This document shows positions 14,529 to 23,720 of a DNA stretch of 31,186 bases, piece after piece. The notes under the pieces are model-generated. The model was given only the letters and a program-made list of their open reading frames with translations, was not told the DNA's origin and did no database searches. Both the position numbers and the translations under genes were made by a program. Within the stretch, counting starts at the first letter, position 1. The number at the start of each line of letters is the position of its first letter. Origin of the DNA: Bacteroidales bacterium (lineage in GTDB: Bacteria; Bacteroidota; Bacteroidia; Bacteroidales; UBA7960). The stretch covers positions 1 to 31,186 of the forward strand of contig SKNE01000117.1 of the NCBI GenBank assembly GCA_007120675.1, given 5' to 3'.

Positions 14529-17507
14529 ATGAATAAAGGCAATACACGCTATTGGAAAAGCATCGGGGACCTGGCCGAAACACGTGAACTAAGCATCAGT
14601 GAAGACGCAGGAGGGGAAGAGCAGCGGTCGATGATGGAGATCCTGGCCGACGAAAAGAACGAGACGGCCTCTTCGCGTCGGGACTTCCTCAAGTGGTGCG
14701 GCATCAGTTTTTTCTCCGCCACAGTGATTTCCGCCTGTGAAAATCCTGTTAAGAAGGCCATCCCCTACCTGACACAGCCCGAAGAGCTCACCCCCGGGAT
14801 GGCCACCTGGTATGCCAGCACGTATCAGCATGGAAATGAGTATTGTCCGGTTTTGATCAAGACCCGCGACGGACGACCCATCAAAATCGAAGGCAATCCC
14901 TCCTCTGCCCTCACCGGGGGAGGAAGCTCCGCAAGGGTCCAGGCTTCCGTATTGAGCCTTTACGACGACGGGGCCAGGTATCATGGGCCCCTTAAGCACG
15001 CAGAAGCCGCCTCATGGGAAACCATCGACAGGGAGATCATTGGCCAGCTGCGCAATGCAGCCGCAAGGGGAGAAAAAATGGCCCTGGTTTGTCCAAGCCT
15101 GCTCAGTCCGTCCACCATGGCATTGATAAAGGCTTTCCGGGAAGCCTTCGCCGGACTGGAGGTGATCACCTGGGATGCGGTCTCTTACGAAGCCATCCGC
15201 CAGGCCCACAAGGAAAGTTTTGGCCTGGACCTGGTTCCCTGCTACCAATTTGACCAGGCGGAACTCATCGTCAGCTTCAGCGCCGATTTTCTTGGCACCT
15301 GGGTTTCACCGGTAAGCCATGCCAAACAATATGCGTCCACCAGGAGGATCAGCGAGGACAAGCCCCATATGTCGAGGCATATTCAGTTTGAAGGGACCCT
15401 TACACTGACTGGAGCCAACGCCGACGAGCGCGTTCCCGTCAAGCCCACCCAGGAGATACGCATCCTCATGGCCCTTTACGATGCCATGGCCGAAGCCACC
15501 GGCAACATTGGCCTGGGGGCAGGGGCGGTGGACTACGACGTGCAGGCGCTGGCCGGGGAGATCCTGGACCGCAAGGGCAAATCGATCATCGTCTGCGGCC
15601 ACAACAGCAAGGAGTGCCAGATGCTCGTCAACGGGATCAATGCCATGGCGGGCAATTATGGGAGGACCCTTGACAACAGCGCGCCGCTGCACATCGGCAG
15701 GGGGGATCAGAAAAGCTTTGAACGCTTTGCAGGGAAGCTCCAGCGTGGAGAGTATTCCGCCGTCCTGTTCTACAACACCAATCCGGTATACCATTACCAC
15801 CAGCCGGAAATGATCCGTGAAGGCCTTGAAAAGACCGCCCTGAGTGTGTCTTTTGCAAGCACCAGGGATGAAACCGCCTCGCATTGCACCTACATAGTGC
15901 CCGACAACCACTACCTGGAATCGTGGAATGATGCCCTGTTCAGGGAGGGACACTACAGCCTGGCCCAGCCAGCCATCCACCCCCTCTTTAAAACACGCCA
16001 GTTCCAGGACAGCCTGCTGCGCTGGATGGACCGGGAGCAGGACTTCCACCATTTCATGAAGCAGTACTGGCAGGAGCAATTGTTTCCAAAACAGGATGCA
16101 TATCCTGACCCGGCCTCGTTCTGGACCCATAGCCTGCAAGCCGGCGTTCTTGACACAGGATTAGCCACGCAGGCCATGCCAGCCTACCGCTCCGGCTCCG
16201 TCAGGGAGGTCGCAATGGCACTGCAACAAATGCTGCAAGGCGAAGCAGAGATGGAGTTTTCGGCCCACCCGCACCTGGCCATGGGCGATGGAACCCACGC
16301 CAACAATCCCTGGCTGCAGGAGATGCCCGACCCCATTTCTTCGGTCACATGGGACAATTACGCAGCCCTGTCGCCAGCCTCTGCCCGCAGCCTGAACCTG
16401 AGGGAAGGCGATATCATCCGGATCAACGGACAGGGTGAATGGCCCGTGCTGGTGCAGCCCGGTCAGGCCGATGGCTGCCTGTCCCTGGCCCTGGGCTACG
16501 GACGGACACAGGCAGGAAAGGCGGGTGACGGGGTGGGGAGCAATGCCTTTCCACTGTCCCGCAGAATGGCCGGACAGCGGCTTTTGTTTGGTCCAGTGGA
16601 CAGCTGGGAAAAGGTGGGTGACGGACATCGGTTTGCACGGACACAAACCCATTTCTCCATGGAGGGAAGGGCCATCGTGCGCGAATCCACCCTGGACAAA
16701 TACCGGATGGATCCCTCCGCAGGCAATGAACTGCACGCATACCACGAGAAGCACGCCCTGACGCTCTATCCCGAAGACCATTTCGACGGACACCACTGGG
16801 CCCTCATGATCGACCTGAACGCTTGCACCGGCTGCTCCACCTGCGTCATCGCCTGCCAGAGTGAAAACAATGTGCCGGTGGTGGGCAAGGATGAGGTCAG
16901 GCGCCGGCGCATCATGCACTGGATGCGCATCGACCGTTACTACAACGGGGAGGCCGATAAGCCAGGCATAGTCTTTCAGCCGGTGATGTGCATGCACTGT
17001 GACCACGCACCCTGCGAGAATGTATGTCCGGTGGCCGCCACCATGCACAGCAAGGAGGGCCTCAACCAGATGGCCTACAACCGCTGTGTGGGAACCAAGT
17101 TCTGCATCAACAACTGCCCTTACAAGGTCAGGCGGTTCAACTGGTTCGAATATGCCCGCAACGAGGCCTTCGACTACCACATGAACTCCGACCTGGGACG
17201 AATGGTCCTCAACCCCGATGTCACCGTCAGGGAAAGGGGCGTGGTGGAAAAATGCTCCTTCTGCGTTCAGCGTATCCAGGCTGCCAAAGTCACGGCCAAG
17301 AATGAGCGCCGCAGGCTGAAAGACGGCGAAGTACTACCTGCCTGTGTTCAATCCTGTCCGGCGGAAGCCCTGGTCTTTGGCGACCTGAACGACAAATCTT
17401 CGCGTGTGGCCCAGCTGATTAAGGACCCACGCAATTATCACCTGCTGGAAGAACTGCACACCCTCCCCTCCGTGGGATACCTGACCAAGATACGTAACCC
17501 GGAATAG
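14529..17507 (+). CDS. actB: Alternative Complex III iron-sulfur subunit ActB (molybdopterin-like + ferredoxin fusion)
   Basis: The 992-residue protein fuses a molybdopterin-oxidoreductase-like domain (about 85-720) to a four-cluster ferredoxin domain (about 752-985). A Tat-like motif SRRDFLKWCG (49-58) is followed by a hydrophobic stretch ending VISAC at Cys70, which resembles a lipobox and suggests export and lipidation. Ferredoxin cysteines are 766/769/772/776, 821/824/829/833 and 853/859/863, plus a last group starting KCSFC and ending CVQSC. In the third group Thr856 replaces the second cysteine, predicting one 3Fe-4S centre beside three 4Fe-4S, as described for ACIII. In characterised complexes the large domain carries no molybdenum. 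It relays electrons from the quinol site to ActA. Confidence 0.95.
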   Translation: MNKGNTRYWKSIGDLAETRELSISEDAGGEEQRSMMEILADEKNETASSRRDFLKWCGISFFSATVISACENPVKKAIPYLTQPEELTPGMATWYASTYQHGNEYCPVLIKTRDGRPIKIEGNPSSALTGGGSSARVQASVLSLYDDGARYHGPLKHAEAASWETIDREIIGQLRNAAARGEKMALVCPSLLSPSTMALIKAFREAFAGLEVITWDAVSYEAIRQAHKESFGLDLVPCYQFDQAELIVSFSADFLGTWVSPVSHAKQYASTRRISEDKPHMSRHIQFEGTLTLTGANADERVPVKPTQEIRILMALYDAMAEATGNIGLGAGAVDYDVQALAGEILDRKGKSIIVCGHNSKECQMLVNGINAMAGNYGRTLDNSAPLHIGRGDQKSFERFAGKLQRGEYSAVLFYNTNPVYHYHQPEMIREGLEKTALSVSFASTRDETASHCTYIVPDNHYLESWNDALFREGHYSLAQPAIHPLFKTRQFQDSLLRWMDREQDFHHFMKQYWQEQLFPKQDAYPDPASFWTHSLQAGVLDTGLATQAMPAYRSGSVREVAMALQQMLQGEAEMEFSAHPHLAMGDGTHANNPWLQEMPDPISSVTWDNYAALSPASARSLNLREGDIIRINGQGEWPVLVQPGQADGCLSLALGYGRTQAGKAGDGVGSNAFPLSRRMAGQRLLFGPVDSWEKVGDGHRFARTQTHFSMEGRAIVRESTLDKYRMDPSAGNELHAYHEKHALTLYPEDHFDGHHWALMIDLNACTGCSTCVIACQSENNVPVVGKDEVRRRRIMHWMRIDRYYNGEADKPGIVFQPVMCMHCDHAPCENVCPVAATMHSKEGLNQMAYNRCVGTKFCINNCPYKVRRFNWFEYARNEAFDYHMNSDLGRMVLNPDVTVRERGVVEKCSFCVQRIQAAKVTAKNERRRLKDGEVLPACVQSCPAEALVFGDLNDKSSRVAQLIKDPRNYHLLEELHTLPSVGYLTKIRNPE

Positions 17508-17547
17508 ACCTGAAGCAAGCAATCACTGACCATTTAAACAACAGCAC

Positions 17548-18924
17548 ATGATCAGCACCAATATCGATCAAACACTTGTTACAGGCCACAAGAGCTACGG
17601 CCAGATCACAGGCGAACTGCTGGCCAATACCCAGGGGAGGCCACCGCTATGGTGGCTGGTGGGCGTTGGCCTGGGCGGCATCCTACTGGCCATAGGTGGC
17701 TGGTCGTTCTACCAGACACTGAGCAAGGGGCTCGGCACCTGGGGCCTGACCAACAGCGTGGCCTGGGGGTGGGACATCATCAATTTCGTGTGGTGGATCG
17801 GCATCGGTCACGCAGGCACGGCCTTTACCATCTTCTTCCTGGTGTTCAGGCAGCATTGGGCAGGCTCCATCAACCGTTCGGCAGAGGCCATGACCGTCTT
17901 CGCCGTGATGTGCGCGGGACTCTTTCCGCTGATCCACATGGGCAGGCCCTGGCTGGCCTTCTTTATCCTCCCCTACCCCAACACCCGCCTGCTGTGGGTC
18001 AATTACAACTCACCGCTATTCTGGGATGTGCTGGCCATCAGCACCTACCTTATCATGTCCGTCACCCTCTGGTACCTGGGCATGGTACCTGACCTGGCCA
18101 CCATACGTGACCGCACCAAAAACAAGATCCAAAGAACGATCTACGGCATGTTCAGCCTGGGGTGGGACGGTTCCCTTTACACCTACAACCGCTATGAAAC
18201 CCTGCTGAAGCTCCTGGGCGGACTGGCGGCTCCCCTGGTGATCTCGGTGCATACCATCGTATCCCTGAACCTTGCCGTGTCGGTGATTCCCGGCTGGCAT
18301 GCCACCATCCTGCCACCCTACTTCTTCGTAGGGGCCATATTCTCCGGCTTTGCCATGGTGCTCACCCTGATGATCCTGATGACCAAGGCCTTCAGCATCA
18401 AGGATTACATCACAGAAAAGCACTTTGACAACATCGCCCATGTGCTGAAGTACAGCAGCCTGCTCATCGGACTGGCTTACGCCACCGAGTTGTTCATTGC
18501 CTGGTATTCGGGGGTGGAATACGAGATATATACCTTCTTCAGGGCAAGGGCCTCAGGCAGCTTCTCTACCGCCTTCTGGATCATGGTAATCTTCAATGCC
18601 ATCGTGCCGCAGGTATTCTGGTTCAAACGGGCAAGAAAGAGCATTCTCTCCCTGTTCCTGGTATCCATCATCATCAATGTGGGGATGTGGTTCGAGCGGT
18701 ACGTTATCCTGGTATCCTCGCTGGCCGAGGATTTTCTGCCTTCCAGCTGGACGGGCTACCAGCCCACCATGGTCGACATAGGGATTTTCGTGGGCACCTT
18801 CGGAATATTCACCCTGGGGATGCTCTTCTTTGTGCGCTTCATTCCCGTGATCGCCATCAATGAGGTAAAGCCCATCTCCCGCATTGGAAAAGAAAAAACC
18901 GTAAAAGACAGCCAAGATGAGTAA
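17548..18924 (+). CDS. actC: Alternative Complex III NrfD-like membrane subunit ActC
   Basis: The 458-residue polytopic protein of the NrfD/PsrC family has roughly ten predicted helices. Visible family features include WWIGIGHAGT (82-91) and FPLIHMGRPWLAFFI (126-140), containing His88 and His130 in the part of the fold that forms the quinol-binding region in ACIII. It should oxidise menaquinol at the periplasmic side and hand electrons to ActB. The end overlaps actD by eight bases, which indicates translational coupling. Confidence 0.95.
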   Translation: MISTNIDQTLVTGHKSYGQITGELLANTQGRPPLWWLVGVGLGGILLAIGGWSFYQTLSKGLGTWGLTNSVAWGWDIINFVWWIGIGHAGTAFTIFFLVFRQHWAGSINRSAEAMTVFAVMCAGLFPLIHMGRPWLAFFILPYPNTRLLWVNYNSPLFWDVLAISTYLIMSVTLWYLGMVPDLATIRDRTKNKIQRTIYGMFSLGWDGSLYTYNRYETLLKLLGGLAAPLVISVHTIVSLNLAVSVIPGWHATILPPYFFVGAIFSGFAMVLTLMILMTKAFSIKDYITEKHFDNIAHVLKYSSLLIGLAYATELFIAWYSGVEYEIYTFFRARASGSFSTAFWIMVIFNAIVPQVFWFKRARKSILSLFLVSIIINVGMWFERYVILVSSLAEDFLPSSWTGYQPTMVDIGIFVGTFGIFTLGMLFFVRFIPVIAINEVKPISRIGKEKTVKDSQDE

Positions 18925-19450
18925 ACAACACATGATCGGCGTCTTCGACAATGAAGACGATCTGCTGCAGGCCATCCGGAAACTGAAGGAAAAACGGGCC
19001 AACATCAAGGATGTCTTTGGTCCCGCCACCAATCATGACCTGATCAAAGCCTTCACCCGCGAATCGCTGCTCCCTTTCCTGGCGGTACTGGTAGCCATTG
19101 GAACCATTATTGGGGCCTTTGCCTTCCTGTATTATACCGCGGTGATCGATTACCCCCTGCGCTACGGCGGCAAGCCGCTGTTCAGCTTTCCCCCCATGGT
19201 GGTGATCCTCTTTTTGCTGACCATCCTGGTCACAGGGGGGGTGTCAGTGATGGCCTTCCTGGGCCGTGTCCAGCTTTTCCCGGGAAAAGAGCCGGTCATG
19301 ATTGACCAGCGTGCCAGCGACGACCGCTTTTACCTGGTGATGGACCAGAACTTCAACCCCACCGAGGTGAGGCAATGGATCCTGGACGCAGGGGCCCTGG
19401 AGGTGGTAGACAAAGAGGTGGACTTCAGTCTGAAGACCATATTTTTATAA
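18917..19450 (+). CDS. actD: Alternative Complex III subunit ActD (DUF3341)
   Basis: The 177-residue protein begins with a soluble alpha-beta segment (MIGVFDNEDDLLQAIRKL). Two transmembrane helices follow (about 50-72 and 90-115) around a short loop with YPLRYGGKPLFSFPP, and then a C-terminal strand-rich tail with DDRFYLVMD. This is the DUF3341 arrangement of ActD, a structural subunit without cofactors. It starts within the end of actC. Confidence 0.93.
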   Translation: MSKQHMIGVFDNEDDLLQAIRKLKEKRANIKDVFGPATNHDLIKAFTRESLLPFLAVLVAIGTIIGAFAFLYYTAVIDYPLRYGGKPLFSFPPMVVILFLLTILVTGGVSVMAFLGRVQLFPGKEPVMIDQRASDDRFYLVMDQNFNPTEVRQWILDAGALEVVDKEVDFSLKTIFL

Positions 19451-19469
19451 ACAGCAAACCATCAAGCTC

Positions 19470-20030
19470 ATGAAGCATATATCATTCATCACGGGTATTA
19501 TTCTTGCCCTCCTGCTGACAGGGGGCTGTGACAGGACGCGAATGGACAAGGGGTATGAATATTTCCCTGATATGGCCCACGGACCTGCTTATCAGACCTA
19601 TTCTGACAATCCGGCCATGGCAGACGGGAAGACCATGCGCGAGCCGGTGGCGGGCACCGTGCCCCGGCACATGGTGCCATACCCCTATCCGGCGGATTTT
19701 GAAGGCCGTGAACTGGCCGCCCTTCACCTGCAGCAACAGCACCTGGTCACCCAAAGACTGCTCCGTGAAGGAGAAGGGCTGTACAATGTCTTTTGCGCCA
19801 ACTGCCATGGCGTGACAGGCGACGGACAAGGCAACCTGCACACCTCGGGGGCCTACATCATCCCCCCCACCTCCCTCATCACAGAGGAGGCAAAAGCCTA
19901 TGAGCCGGGAGAGGTATACCACGTGATCACTGCAGGATGGGGCGTCATGGGGGCACATGCCTCCCTTATCAGGCCGGACGACAGGTGGAAGATCATCGCC
20001 TACATCGAAGAAGTGCTGCAGGATAATTAA
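19470..20030 (+). CDS. actE: Alternative Complex III monoheme cytochrome c subunit ActE
   Basis: The 186-residue lipoprotein has a signal ending LLLTGGC with Cys20 as the lipidated residue. Then comes the ActE-specific stretch YEYFPDMAHGPAYQTYSDNP and a cytochrome c domain with one CANCH motif (Cys109, Cys112, His113). Met160 in GWGVMGAH is a likely sixth heme ligand. It is the probable exit point for electrons leaving the complex toward the oxidase. The gene lies 19 bases after actD. Confidence 0.94.
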   Translation: MKHISFITGIILALLLTGGCDRTRMDKGYEYFPDMAHGPAYQTYSDNPAMADGKTMREPVAGTVPRHMVPYPYPADFEGRELAALHLQQQHLVTQRLLREGEGLYNVFCANCHGVTGDGQGNLHTSGAYIIPPTSLITEEAKAYEPGEVYHVITAGWGVMGAHASLIRPDDRWKIIAYIEEVLQDN

Positions 20031-20064
20031 ACCGGAATTCAAGTAGAAAAAAACCACATCCCAA

Positions 20065-21225
20065 ATGGAACATACATACAAGCCCTCCCCATCAACAAAG
20101 GTTCTGCTGGGCGTGCTCATCCTCCTGGGGCTCATCGGCCTGGGATACGGCTTCGCCACCGATCCGGCCCGCAGCTGGAACAACCTATTGATCAACAATA
20201 TGTATTTTATCAGCATCAGCATAGGGGCCCTGCTGTTCTACTCCCTGCAGTTGATCACCAATTCGGCCTGGTCAGCGATGTTTCAACGGGTGCCCCTGGC
20301 CATGGGTGTTTTCCTGCTGCCAGGCGCCCTATTGATGCTGCTACTCTATTTTGGATTGCCGGATATATACCAATGGGCCGTGCCGGGCATTGCCGGGACA
20401 GATAAGCTGATCGCCCACAAGCAGCCCTTTCTCAACGTCCCCTTCTACATGATCCGCATTATCCTGTATTTCACCATGTGGATCGCGCTCTTCCTGGTCA
20501 TGCGCCGTTACGCGCTCAGGCAGGAAAAGCCGGGCGATTTGCAGTCCTTTTACAAAAGCCGGTATTATGCCAAGGTGTTCATATTCGTGGCCACCATTTT
20601 CTTCTCCCTGGCAGCCATGGACTGGGTCATGACCATTGATGCCCACTGGTACAGCACCCTCTTTGGCTTCCGTGCCGCCGTGACCAGCATCTACTATGCG
20701 GTGGCTGTCATCATACTGTTCATCCTGTACCTGAACAAAAAAGGCTTCTTTCCCGCCATGAACGAAGCCCACCGCCATGACTTTGCCCGTTACATTTTTC
20801 GCTTCAGCATTGTTTTCGGCTACCTTTGGTTCATGCAGTTCCTGATCATCTGGTACGCCAATATCCCGGAACTGACCGCCTATTATTATCCACGCTTCGT
20901 GGGTGAATGGCAGGTGTTGTTTTATGCCGAGCCACTGATTAACTTTGCCATACCTTTTGTGGTGATGATGTCGGATGTGGTGGGACGTCACAAAGTGGTG
21001 ATGCCCACCATCAGCATCCTGCTCATCTTTGGATTGTGGGTCAGCCTGTACCTGCAGGTCATGCCGGGCAGCACCGGCGTGATGCAGGTGGGAATCATGG
21101 AACTGGCCGTTTGGCTGGGCTATGCCGGACTCTTCCTCTGGCTCGTGCTCCACAGCCTGGGCAGGTCCTCCCTGGTACCGTCCAATCATCCACAGCTGGA
21201 AGAAAGTATTCACCATCATCTATAA
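20065..21225 (+). CDS. actF: Alternative Complex III membrane subunit ActF
   Basis: The 386-residue polytopic protein (about ten helices) is distantly similar to ActC and typical of quinol:cytochrome c oxidoreductase ActF. Recognisable segments are FYMIRIILYFTMWIALF, then the SRYYAKVFIFVATIFFSLAAMDW helix with MTIDAHWYSTLFGFR, and FSIVFGYLWFMQFLIIWYANIPE. It contributes to the membrane core and perhaps to a proton path; no cofactor is expected. The scoI-like gene follows after three bases. Confidence 0.93.
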   Translation: MEHTYKPSPSTKVLLGVLILLGLIGLGYGFATDPARSWNNLLINNMYFISISIGALLFYSLQLITNSAWSAMFQRVPLAMGVFLLPGALLMLLLYFGLPDIYQWAVPGIAGTDKLIAHKQPFLNVPFYMIRIILYFTMWIALFLVMRRYALRQEKPGDLQSFYKSRYYAKVFIFVATIFFSLAAMDWVMTIDAHWYSTLFGFRAAVTSIYYAVAVIILFILYLNKKGFFPAMNEAHRHDFARYIFRFSIVFGYLWFMQFLIIWYANIPELTAYYYPRFVGEWQVLFYAEPLINFAIPFVVMMSDVVGRHKVVMPTISILLIFGLWVSLYLQVMPGSTGVMQVGIMELAVWLGYAGLFLWLVLHSLGRSSLVPSNHPQLEESIHHHL

Positions 21226-21228
21226 ACC

Positions 21229-22065
21229 ATGATCATGCGAAACCTTGTCACCATTTTATTGTCCACCCTCCTGATCCTGCTCTACTCACCGCTCCCTGCG
21301 CAGGACGAAGCCCTGAGCCAGGAGGAACTCCTGGAGGCCCAGATGGCTGGCGGACCCGAGATTGCCATTATCGAGCGACTGGATGAGTACCTCCCGGAAG
21401 AGATCACCCTCATCGACCAGGACGGCCAGCCGGTGATGCTCTACGACCTGCTTGACAAACCCACCGCCCTGGCCCTGGTCTACTACCGCTGTCCGGGAAT
21501 ATGCAGCCCATTCATGCGGGAGATCGCTGATGTGATATCGCGCTCTGACATGGACCTGGGAAAGGACTACCAGGTGCTGACCATCAGTTTCGACTACAGG
21601 GAGGGTCCACAGCTTGCAGCCACCAACAGGAACAACTACCACAACCTGATCAAGGGAGATTTTGATCCCGACGGGTGGCGCTTCTTTGTGGCCGACAGCG
21701 CCAATGTGGCGAAGATCACCGAGTCGGTGGGCTTTCGCTACAGGAGGGCAGGATTGGATTTTCTGCACACCACCGCCCTGATCTTTGTCAGTGAAGAGGG
21801 AAAGATCACCAGGTACCTCCATGGCACCTATTTCCTTCCCATAGACCTTAAGCTGGCGGTGGTGGAAACCTCGGCGGGCAGGTCGGGACCCAGCTTCAGC
21901 CGGGTACTGGCCTATTGCTACACCTACGATCCCGCCGGCCAGCAATATGTGCTCAATGTGACCAAGATCGCCGGAACGCTTATCCTGTTTGTGGCGCTTT
22001 TGGTGTTTGGCATCCTGATGTGGTTCAGGCCAAGGAAAGCGAAATCGGAACAAACCCAATCATAA
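21229..22065 (+). CDS. SCO1/SenC-family copper chaperone
   Basis: The 278-residue protein has a signal peptide (about 1-24), a thioredoxin-like domain with the copper motif YYRCPGICSPF (Cys88, Cys92) and a downstream His180 (DFLHTTALIFV). These three are the expected copper ligands. A C-terminal helix (about 246-266, LILFVALLVFGILMWF) would anchor it to the membrane. It should metallate the CuA site of oxidase subunit II, encoded four genes further on. The position between the ACIII and oxidase genes is typical for this cluster. Confidence 0.93.
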   Translation: MIMRNLVTILLSTLLILLYSPLPAQDEALSQEELLEAQMAGGPEIAIIERLDEYLPEEITLIDQDGQPVMLYDLLDKPTALALVYYRCPGICSPFMREIADVISRSDMDLGKDYQVLTISFDYREGPQLAATNRNNYHNLIKGDFDPDGWRFFVADSANVAKITESVGFRYRRAGLDFLHTTALIFVSEEGKITRYLHGTYFLPIDLKLAVVETSAGRSGPSFSRVLAYCYTYDPAGQQYVLNVTKIAGTLILFVALLVFGILMWFRPRKAKSEQTQS

Positions 22066-22075
22066 CCAAAAGCAT

Positions 22076-23716
22076 ATGACAGACAATACGCGCCAGAAAC
22101 AGCCCAGCTTCCTGGAATACCAGGGCAGATACAAGGGCATCCTGGGATGGATTCTTTCCACCGACCACAAACGAATCGGGCTGCTCTACCTCTATACCAT
22201 GCTGTTTTTCTTCTCGGTGGCAGCCATCCTGGGCATTTTGATGAAGACCCAGCTGCTCGCCCCCGGTGAGACCATTATGGGGCCGCAGACCTACAACAGC
22301 TTCTTCACCCTTCACGGCATCATCATGATATTCATCATCGTGGTGCCCGGACTGCCTGCGGTCTTCGGCAACTTCTTCCTGCCCATCATGATCGGGGCCA
22401 AGGATGTGGCTTTTCCCCGCCTCAACCTGCTGTCGTGGTGGGTGTACATCATTGGCATACTCATCGTCCTTACCTCCCAGTTTACCGGGGGCGGACCGCC
22501 TGATACCGGCTGGACGTTTTATGCGCCCTACAGTTTCCAGACGCCCACCAATGTCCTTCCCGCCGTATTCGGTGCCTTCGTCATGGGGTTTTCCTCCATC
22601 CTGACCGGCATCAATTTCGTGGTGACCATCCACAGGCTCAGGGCACCCGGCATGAGCTGGCTCAAGATGCCACTATTTCCGTGGACCCTCTACGGCACGG
22701 CCTGGATACAGATACTGGCAACACCCGTGATCGGCATCACGCTGCTGCTTATCGTGGCCGAACGCATGCTGGGCATCGGCTTCTTCGATCCTGCCCTTGG
22801 AGGAGACCCCATCCTTTATCAGCACCTCTTCTGGATCTACTCCCACCCGGCCGTCTACATCATGATCCTGCCCGCCATGGGCGTGATCAGTGAGATCATA
22901 CCGGTATTCTCCAAAAAAAGCATCTTCGGTTACCGGGCCATCGTCCTGTCCACCATGGCCATCGCCTTCGTAGGCTACTTTGTCTGGGGACACCATATGT
23001 TCACCTCAGGGATGAGCGGGAGAGCCTTGTTTACCTTCAGCTTTCTCACCTTCCTGGTAGCCATCCCCTCGGCCATCAAGGTGTTTAACTGGGTGGCCAC
23101 CATGCATAAAGGCTCCCTGCACCTGCACACGCCATTCTTCTGGGCCGTCTCGTTCCTCTTTGTCTTCATGGTGGGCGGACTCACCGGCCTGGTGCTGGGG
23201 GCCCTGGCCACCAACGTGCACCTGCACGACACCCACTTTGTGGTGGCCCACTTCCACTTCATCGTGTTCGGGGGAACCGGCTTCGCCTTCATGGGGGCCA
23301 TCCATTACTGGTTTCCAAAGATGTTCGGACGCATGTACGATGCCAAATGGGCCAACCTGGGCTGGGGCATCTTCTTCATCGGCTTCCTATCGCTCTATCT
23401 GCCCATGTTCTACCTGGGTATGATGGGGATGCCCAGAAGGTATTACGATTACCTTCCTGAATTCCACGGCCCCAACATTCTTTCCTCACTGGGGGCCTGG
23501 GTGATGATATCCGGCATCCTGATCATCTTTGCCAACCTGATCCGTTCAGCGCGCTCCGGACCCAGGACAAGCGAAAAGAACCCATGGGGAGGCAAAACAC
23601 TGGAATGGCAGGTTGACACCCCTCCCACCCTGGAGAATTACGATGAGATCCCCAGGGTGGATGAAACACCTTACGACTACAGAGACTATACAGGCATTGA
23701 CAACCCTAACAACTGA
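22076..23716 (+). CDS. ctaD: Cytochrome c oxidase subunit I (heme-copper oxidase, A2-like)
   Basis: The 546-residue subunit carries all metal ligands: His80 and His394 (low-spin heme), His257, His306 and His307 (CuB), and His392 (high-spin heme). Tyr261 in YSHPAVY is the tyrosine expected to crosslink to the CuB histidine. The D-channel entrance Asp110 (GAKDVAFPRLN) and K-channel Lys335 (SAIKVFNW) are present. The position of the mammalian D-channel glutamate is replaced by the Tyr-Ser pair 255-256, the mark of A2-type oxidases such as those of Rhodothermus and Thermus. About twelve helices fit the family. It begins ten bases after the SCO gene. Confidence 0.97.
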   Translation: MTDNTRQKQPSFLEYQGRYKGILGWILSTDHKRIGLLYLYTMLFFFSVAAILGILMKTQLLAPGETIMGPQTYNSFFTLHGIIMIFIIVVPGLPAVFGNFFLPIMIGAKDVAFPRLNLLSWWVYIIGILIVLTSQFTGGGPPDTGWTFYAPYSFQTPTNVLPAVFGAFVMGFSSILTGINFVVTIHRLRAPGMSWLKMPLFPWTLYGTAWIQILATPVIGITLLLIVAERMLGIGFFDPALGGDPILYQHLFWIYSHPAVYIMILPAMGVISEIIPVFSKKSIFGYRAIVLSTMAIAFVGYFVWGHHMFTSGMSGRALFTFSFLTFLVAIPSAIKVFNWVATMHKGSLHLHTPFFWAVSFLFVFMVGGLTGLVLGALATNVHLHDTHFVVAHFHFIVFGGTGFAFMGAIHYWFPKMFGRMYDAKWANLGWGIFFIGFLSLYLPMFYLGMMGMPRRYYDYLPEFHGPNILSSLGAWVMISGILIIFANLIRSARSGPRTSEKNPWGGKTLEWQVDTPPTLENYDEIPRVDETPYDYRDYTGIDNPNN

Positions 23717-23720
23717 TACC

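Noticed and set aside
15306..16139. Open frame of 277 codons on the minus strand
   Set aside because: It is antisense to actB and has no recognisable motif.
16161..17180. Long open frame of 339 codons on the minus strand
   Set aside because: It lies opposite the strongly supported actB gene and its translation shows no domain; long antisense frames are common in GC-rich coding DNA.
20341..21219. Open frame of 292 codons on the minus strand
   Set aside because: It is antisense to actF; the His/Gln-rich composition is what the complement of a membrane-protein gene gives.
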